A stretch of DNA of 64,000 bases from the NCBI RefSeq assembly GCF_003062295.1, contig NZ_PYCN01000017.1, positions 62,001 to 126,000 on the forward strand, written 5' to 3'. The notes beneath the pieces were generated by a model. It was given only the letters and a program-made list of their open reading frames with translations. It did no database searches and had not been told where the DNA came from. This stretch comes from Bradyrhizobium algeriense (GTDB taxonomy: Bacteria; Pseudomonadota; Alphaproteobacteria; Rhizobiales; Xanthobacteraceae). A program made the position numbers and the translations under genes. Shown here in pieces: positions 59,658 to 64,000 of the stretch; position 1 is the stretch's first letter; every line of letters starts with the position of its first letter.

Positions 59658-60038
59658 ATGTTTTCGCACGTGATGATCGGCACCAACGACCTCGAAAAGG
59701 CCAAGGCGTTCTATGACGCCCTGCTCGGCACGCTCGGCGTCCGGCCGGCCAAGGTCGATGGCCACCGCATTTTCTACTTCACCAAGACCGGTGTGTTCTC
59801 GGTGACGAAGCCGATCAACGGCCAGACGGCGACGCCGGCGAACGGTGGCACCATCGGCTTTGCGGCTGAATCTCCTGAGCAGGCCGACGCATGGCATGCA
59901 GCCGGCATCGCCAATGGCGGCACCACTTGCGAAAATCCGCCGGGCGTCCGCGAAGGCAGCGCGGGTAAACTCTATCTGGCCTATTTGCGCGATCTCGACG
60001 GCAACAAGATCTGCGCGATGCATCGGATGGCGACGTAG
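59658..60038 (+). CDS. VOC (glyoxalase/bleomycin-resistance) superfamily protein
   Basis: A 126-residue protein starting MFSHVMIGTNDLEKAKAFYDALLG, a clear VOC-fold beginning, with FGAESPEQADAWHAAG-like sequence (IGFAAESPEQADAWH) and ending DGNKICAMHRM. Two metal ligands of VOC enzymes, His near the start and Glu near the end, are partly represented. The function could be lyase, epimerase or thiol-transfer. GGGGAGG precedes the ATG at 59658, and the upstream promoter module is shared with the acyl-CoA dehydrogenase gene at 61674. Confidence 0.85.
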   Translation: MFSHVMIGTNDLEKAKAFYDALLGTLGVRPAKVDGHRIFYFTKTGVFSVTKPINGQTATPANGGTIGFAAESPEQADAWHAAGIANGGTTCENPPGVREGSAGKLYLAYLRDLDGNKICAMHRMAT

Positions 60039-60041
60039 ATT

Positions 60042-60119
60042 GTAGGATGGGTGGAGCGAAGCGATACCCATCAGCCGCGACCAGTGGCTGTGGGTTTCGC
60101 TTCGCTCTACCCATCCTAC
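60042..60119. repeat. Family C palindrome
   Basis: GTAGGATGGGTGGAGCGAAG ... CTTCGCTCTACCCATCCTAC arms with a GC-rich spacer. It separates the VOC and M20 hydrolase genes. Confidence 0.82.
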
Positions 60120-60150
60120 GCACTGCGACGCAATCAAAGGGAGCCACGCC

Positions 60151-61491
60151 ATGAATCGATTTGTCAGATCGCTGGCGGTATCAGCCGCACTGTTTGCGGC
60201 CAGCCTGCTGCCGGTCCACGCAGAGCTCGATGCCATCGCTCTCAAGAAGGCGATCGAGACGTCGATCGCAAGCGACTATCCAAAGCTCGACGCGCTCTAC
60301 AAGGAGCTCCACGCCCATCCTGAACTTGCGTTTCAGGAAGTGAAAACCGCTGCCAGGCTCACAGCCGAGATGCGCGCGCTCGGCTTCGACGTTACCGAGA
60401 ATGTCGGCAAGACCGGGTTGGTCGCCATTTACAAAAATGGCGACGGGCCCACCATCATGGTGCGCACCGAACTCGACGGGCTGCCGATGGAGGAGAAAAC
60501 CGGCCTCGACTATGCAAGCCGCGACAAGACCACCTGGATGGGGCGGGAAGTATTCGTCGCCCATAGCTGCGGCCACGACATTCACATGGCGAGCTGGGTT
60601 GGAACGGCGAAGACGCTGCTGGGCCTGAAAGAGCAGTGGAAGGGCACGCTGATGTTCATCGCCCAGCCGGCGGAAGAGATCGTGGCCGGCGCCAAGGCCA
60701 TGCTGGAGGACGGCCTGTTCACGCGATTTCCGAAGCCCGATTTCGGCTTTGCTTTGCACGCATATGGCACCTTCGCCTATGGCACCGTGCTCTATACCGT
60801 CGGGGCCGGCTCCTCGACTGCCGACGGCCTCTACATCAAATTCCGCGGCCGTGGGGGTCACGGCGCGATGCCGCAGGCAACCATTGACCCCGTGATGATG
60901 GCCGCGCGCTTTGTCGTCGATGTTCAGAGTGTGATCAGCCGCGAAAAGGATCCGACCGAATTTGGCGTTGTCAGCATCGGTACGATCCATGGCGGCACCG
61001 CGGTAAACATCATTCCCGACGATGTGGTGCTGGCAGGCACCATCCGCAGCTTCAAGCCGGAGGTGCGCGCCAAGATGCTCGCAGGTATCGAGCGGACAGC
61101 GAAGGCGGTCGCCGCCATGTCGAATGCGCCGGAGCCGGTGATCACGATCACCGAGGGCACCAAGGCCGTGATCAATGATCCCGGCGTGGTTGCCACGGCA
61201 GAAAAAGTGCTGAAAGCGGCGTTCGGCGACAAGCTCAGGCCAATACCGCCCGTCACGCCCAGCGAAGACTATTCGGAGTTCATCAACGCCGGCGTGCCCT
61301 CGATGTTCTTCAGAATCGGCGTCTACGAGCCGGAGCGCGTCGCTGCCGCCCGCGAGGGCGAAGGTCCGCAGCTGCCGGCCAACCACTCGCCCTTGTTCGC
61401 GCCGGTGCCGAAGCCGACCATCGAGACCGGAATTGCCGCGATGACGCTCGCTGTTCTCAGTGCCTTCGATCAGAAGGCCCGGCACAAATGA
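60151..61491 (+). CDS. Secreted M20-family amidohydrolase
   Basis: A 446-residue exported hydrolase with a signal peptide (SLAVSAALFAASLLPVHA). Zinc-binding motifs: VAHSCGHDIHMA, the catalytic Glu pair in AQPAEEIVAGAKAML, and the C-terminal HSPLFAP. Dimerisation-domain RGRGGHGAMPQATIDPVMM is typical of M20D enzymes that act on N-acyl or hippurate-like amides. Periplasmic location suggests it works on imported conjugates. The products might feed the ligases nearby, an inference. Confidence 0.88.
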   Translation: MNRFVRSLAVSAALFAASLLPVHAELDAIALKKAIETSIASDYPKLDALYKELHAHPELAFQEVKTAARLTAEMRALGFDVTENVGKTGLVAIYKNGDGPTIMVRTELDGLPMEEKTGLDYASRDKTTWMGREVFVAHSCGHDIHMASWVGTAKTLLGLKEQWKGTLMFIAQPAEEIVAGAKAMLEDGLFTRFPKPDFGFALHAYGTFAYGTVLYTVGAGSSTADGLYIKFRGRGGHGAMPQATIDPVMMAARFVVDVQSVISREKDPTEFGVVSIGTIHGGTAVNIIPDDVVLAGTIRSFKPEVRAKMLAGIERTAKAVAAMSNAPEPVITITEGTKAVINDPGVVATAEKVLKAAFGDKLRPIPPVTPSEDYSEFINAGVPSMFFRIGVYEPERVAAAREGEGPQLPANHSPLFAPVPKPTIETGIAAMTLAVLSAFDQKARHK

Positions 61492-61576
61492 TGGGACCAG
61501 GAACGTAATTCGCCAATCTCGGTGTGTCAGACCTCAGCTTGCCATGAGGCGGAAAATCGCGCCCCTTCGCGCGTGC

Positions 61577-61605
61577 TTGTGCAAGCCCGTCCCCGCCGTC
61601 TACAT
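61577..61605 (+). promoter_or_regulatory. Promoter-like -35/-10 pair upstream of the acyl-CoA dehydrogenase gene
   Basis: TTGTGC and CTACAT separated by 17 bases, within the shared module at 61570-61620. It lies 69 bases ahead of the ATG at 61674. Confidence 0.45.
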
Positions 61606-61673
61606 TGCCGGCCAACGAGCCGAGTGCGCGCCCGCAAGATCAATGTTCTTGCGCAAATGGGAGGAAATAATCC

Positions 61674-62948
61674 ATGAAACACGCCTACATCCCGCGAACG
61701 ACGACCTACAATCTTAATCCGGGCGAAGAGCTGAACGATTTGCGCATGTCGGACGAGGTCCGTCCGCTGTACGAGCACGTCAAGAAGTTCATCCGCGAGA
61801 CCGTCGACCCGATGTCGGTCGAGTTCGTGCGGCTCGGCCAGGACAAGAAGGATCGCTGGAGCTTTACGCCGGAACAGCTCGCGGTGCTGCAGAAGGCCAA
61901 GGACAAGGCCAAGGAGGAAGGCCTGTGGAACTTCTTCCTGCCCGATGACGAGACCGGCCAGGGCCTGAAGAATTTGGATTACGCCTATATCGCGGTCGAG
62001 CTCGCGAAAAATCCGCTGGCCTCCGAGACCATGAACTGCTCGGCGCCCGATACCGGCAACATGGAAGTGCTGGAGCGCGTCGGCACCAAGGCGCAAAAGG
62101 AGAAGTGGCTGAAGCCGCTGCTCGCCGGCGAAATTCGCTCCGCCTACGCGATGACCGAACCGAACGTCGCCTCCTCGGATGCCAAGAACATCTCGACGAC
62201 GGCAAAGCTCGTCGGCGACGAATGGGTGATCAACGGCGAGAAATACTACATCTCCGGCGCCGGCGATCCGCGCTGCAAGATCATGATCGTGATGGTGAAG
62301 ACCAATCCCGATGCGCCGCCGAGCAAGCAGCAGTCGCAGATCCTGGTACCAACAGACACGCCCGGCGTCGAGATTTTGGGCCCGATGCACGTGTTCGGCC
62401 ACGACCACGCGCCGCGCGGCCACATGCACCTGCGCTTCAACAATTGCCGGGTGCCGAAGGAGAACATGCTGCTCGGCGAAGGCCGCGGCTTTGAAATCTC
62501 GCAGGTCCGCCTCGGACCGGGCCGCATCCATCACTGCATGCGCACGATCGGCAAGGCCGAAAAGGCGCTCGACCTGATGGTGTCGCGCGGGCTCACCCGC
62601 GAAGCCTTCGGCAAGAAGATCGCCCATCTCGGCGGCAATCTGCAGATCATTGCCCAGGCGCGCTGCGAGATCGAGGCGATGCGACTGATGGTGCTCAAAG
62701 CCGCCAAGGCGATGGACGTGCTCGGCAACAAGGAAGCGCGCATTTGGGTGAGCATGGTGAAAGCCATGGTGCCGGAGCGCACCTGCAAGATCATCGACCA
62801 GGCGATCCAGATGCACGGCGCCACCGGCATTTCGCAGTGGAGCCCGCTCGGCGAAATGTACCAGGACGTCCGCCACCTGCGCTTCGCCGACGGCCCGGAT
62901 GAGGTGCACTGGATGGTGGTCGGAAGGCATGAGCTGAGCATGCCGTAG
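61674..62948 (+). CDS. Acyl-CoA dehydrogenase
   Basis: A 424-residue acyl-CoA dehydrogenase. AYAMTEPNVASSDAKN and WVINGEKYYISGAGD supply FAD and substrate contacts; RLGPGRIHHCMRTIG and IQMHGATGISQWSPL belong to the C-terminal helical domain. The N-terminal extension to about residue 50 (PRTTTYNLNPGEEL) is longer than in short-chain enzymes. GGGAGGAAAT precedes the ATG at 61674. A different subfamily from the enzyme at 52629, so the two probably handle different acyl-CoAs. Confidence 0.92.
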   Translation: MKHAYIPRTTTYNLNPGEELNDLRMSDEVRPLYEHVKKFIRETVDPMSVEFVRLGQDKKDRWSFTPEQLAVLQKAKDKAKEEGLWNFFLPDDETGQGLKNLDYAYIAVELAKNPLASETMNCSAPDTGNMEVLERVGTKAQKEKWLKPLLAGEIRSAYAMTEPNVASSDAKNISTTAKLVGDEWVINGEKYYISGAGDPRCKIMIVMVKTNPDAPPSKQQSQILVPTDTPGVEILGPMHVFGHDHAPRGHMHLRFNNCRVPKENMLLGEGRGFEISQVRLGPGRIHHCMRTIGKAEKALDLMVSRGLTREAFGKKIAHLGGNLQIIAQARCEIEAMRLMVLKAAKAMDVLGNKEARIWVSMVKAMVPERTCKIIDQAIQMHGATGISQWSPLGEMYQDVRHLRFADGPDEVHWMVVGRHELSMP

Positions 62949-62952
62949 TGGC

Positions 62953-63148
62953 TGATCTCCCTCTCCCCGTTCCCGTTCTTCACGGGGTCGAGACGAGCGT
63001 AGCTCGCTCTTAGAGGGTTGGGGTGAGGGGCTGCTTCCGCGAATTCAACAGGCAGCGAGTTCGCTGAGACTCCCCTCACCCGCCGCGCTCAGGCGCGCAA
63101 GAGCGCTGCCGAGCGCGTCGACCTCTCCCCGCAAGCGGGGCGAGGCAA
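62953..63148. repeat. Family G composite palindrome block
   Basis: CTCTCCCCG... / GGGGTGAGGGG and TCCCCTCACCC arms, with CTCTCCCCGCAAGCGGGGCGAGG at the right end and GAGCGTAGCTCGCTC in the middle. It fills the gap between the acyl-CoA dehydrogenase and flavin reductase genes. Confidence 0.7.
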
Positions 63149-63175
63149 GGACCTCCGCCGAAACGGGAATGCCCC

Positions 63176-63796
63176 ATGCAATACGACCCCAGCGACCTGA
63201 AACCCCGCGAGCGCTACAAGGTGCTTACATCCTTCGTGCTACCGCGGCCGATCGCGTGGGTGACGTCGATGGGACCCGCCGGCGTGGTCAACGCGGCGCC
63301 GTTCAGTTTCTTCAACGTGTTCTGCGAGGACCCGCCACTCTGCATGTTCGCCGCCAACCTGCGGCCCGACGGCCGGGTGAAGGATACCGTGATCAACATC
63401 CGCGCGACCAATGAGTTCGTGGTCAACATGACCGACGAGGCACTGGCGCATGCGATGCACGAGAGCAGCGGCGACTTCCCGCCCGAGATCGGCGAGCCGG
63501 ATTATCTTAAACTCAAACTGGCACCGTCGACGAAAATCGCCGTGCCGCGGCTGGCGGATGCGCCGTTTGCGATGGAATGCAGGACCTGGAAGGAAATCGA
63601 CGTCAACGGCGACCGACTGCTGATCATGGGCGAAGGCATCCACTTCCACATCCGCGACGAATTATGGGACCACGCCGCGATGCGCGTCCACATGGAGCGC
63701 TATCATCCGATCGGCCGCATGTTCGCGGATCGCTATTGCCGGACGGATGATCGCGTGGTGTTTCCGCCGGCGGAAGGGGCGAAGAGCGCGGTCTAG
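63176..63796 (+). CDS. Flavin reductase-like (FMN-binding split-barrel) protein
   Basis: A 206-residue protein with the flavin reductase pattern: LPRPIAWVTSMGPAGVVNAAPFSFFNVFCEDPPLCMF, then INIRATNEFVVNM. It may reduce FMN for a monooxygenase or act as a flavoenzyme by itself. CLCGEAC-type iron sites are absent. The upstream acyl-CoA dehydrogenase gene is on the same strand, but a repeat block separates them. No monooxygenase partner is visible in the window. Confidence 0.84.
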   Translation: MQYDPSDLKPRERYKVLTSFVLPRPIAWVTSMGPAGVVNAAPFSFFNVFCEDPPLCMFAANLRPDGRVKDTVINIRATNEFVVNMTDEALAHAMHESSGDFPPEIGEPDYLKLKLAPSTKIAVPRLADAPFAMECRTWKEIDVNGDRLLIMGEGIHFHIRDELWDHAAMRVHMERYHPIGRMFADRYCRTDDRVVFPPAEGAKSAV

Positions 63797-63798
63797 AT

Positions 63799-63878
63799 GT
63801 AGGATGGGTGGAGCGAAGCGATACCCATCGGCATCACGAACGGTATTGATGGGTATCGCTTCACTCCACCCATCCTAC
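63799..63878. repeat. Family C palindrome
   Basis: GTAGGATGGGTGGAGCGAAG ... CTTCACTCCACCCATCCTAC arms, 80 bases end to end, between convergent genes. Confidence 0.85.
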
Positions 63879-63881
63879 GGA

Positions 63882-64000
63882 CTATGACATCGGTCGGTGC
63901 GCACGAAGGAAAGATCGGATCTGGCGCACCGCGAGCGGCACGCGCTCTTTCGGCTCCTTCCACGGAAATAAACTCACTTCCGCATTCGGCGCCAGCATCG
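63882..64000 (-). CDS. C-terminal end of a protein, possibly an alpha/beta hydrolase (cut by window edge)
   Basis: The last 39 codons plus two bases of a minus-strand gene, read as LAPNAEVSLFPWKEPKERV, then PLAVRQIRSFLRAHRPMS and a TAG stop at 63882-63884. The pattern of a strand followed by an amphipathic C-terminal helix is seen at the end of many alpha/beta hydrolases, but this is too short to prove. The rest lies outside the window. Confidence 0.42.
   Translation of the reverse strand, partial: MLAPNAEVSLFPWKEPKERVPLAVRQIRSFLRAHRPMS

Noticed and set aside
1..64000. CRISPR arrays, tRNA or rRNA genes, insertion sequences, integrases
   Set aside because: No regularly spaced direct repeats with unique spacers, no cloverleaf with a usual tRNA arm pattern, and no transposase or integrase motifs were found by eye. 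A search with dedicated tools would be decisive.

Overview
The window looks like a chromosomal segment of a Bradyrhizobium-type alphaproteobacterium (Hyphomicrobiales, Nitrobacteraceae). The signs are GC-rich coding sequence with long antisense open frames, many intergenic palindromic repeats of the bradyrhizobial kind, and a flagellar gene order with cckA beside flhB. No rRNA, tRNA, CRISPR array, insertion sequence or prophage was seen. The taxonomic call rests on protein and layout recognition only.

Region 1 (1-10.7 kb) is mixed housekeeping and accessory content: a cut-off xylulokinase with its LacI-type regulator, a class I fumarase overlapping a DUF429 gene, a ParE/RelE toxin-antitoxin pair whose toxin is frameshifted, small membrane or secreted proteins, an isoprenylcysteine-methyltransferase-like protein, a GFA-fold protein, a glutathione S-transferase, a protein with two DUF3606 repeats, a secreted protein and a Tim44-domain protein.

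Region 2 (10.9-36.2 kb) is a motility and cell-cycle block. The minus-strand run flgB-flgC-fliE-fliQ-fliR-flhB ends next to the hybrid kinase gene cckA. fliO-fliP diverge from it, followed by a GGDEF diguanylate cyclase. After about 8 kb of small genes, a glycolate-oxidase-like FAD enzyme and a 1262-residue TPR protein come fliL-fliM-DUF6468-motE (minus) and the divergent flgF-flgG-flgA-flgH. Two perfect TTAA-N7-TTAA CtrA-type sites lie in intergenic DNA, one upstream of flgB and one upstream of the TPR gene. A close match lies upstream of the GGDEF gene, and a sigma54-type -24/-12 element precedes flgF. This is consistent with CckA-CtrA and sigma54 control of a Caulobacter-like polar flagellum.

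Region 3 (36.4-40.0 kb) holds two adjacent 2-oxoglutarate/Fe(II) dioxygenase genes (AlkB and an uncharacterised relative) and an overlapping amidase-DUF2848 pair.

Region 4 (40.2-64 kb) is dominated by acyl-CoA catabolism: a Zn-ribbon/OB protein with a thiolase-like protein and an SDR, two acyl-CoA ligases, three enoyl-CoA hydratases, two acyl-CoA dehydrogenases, a 2,4-dienoyl-CoA-reductase-like SDR, a further SDR, and a phosphotransferase/DUF6285 pair. Among them sit PEP carboxylase, an SMP-30-like lactonase, HtpX, a VOC protein, a secreted M20 hydrolase and a flavin reductase. The genes together could activate, oxidise and cleave unusual acyl-CoAs and feed the products into central metabolism. 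Several families of palindromic repeats punctuate the intergenic spaces.
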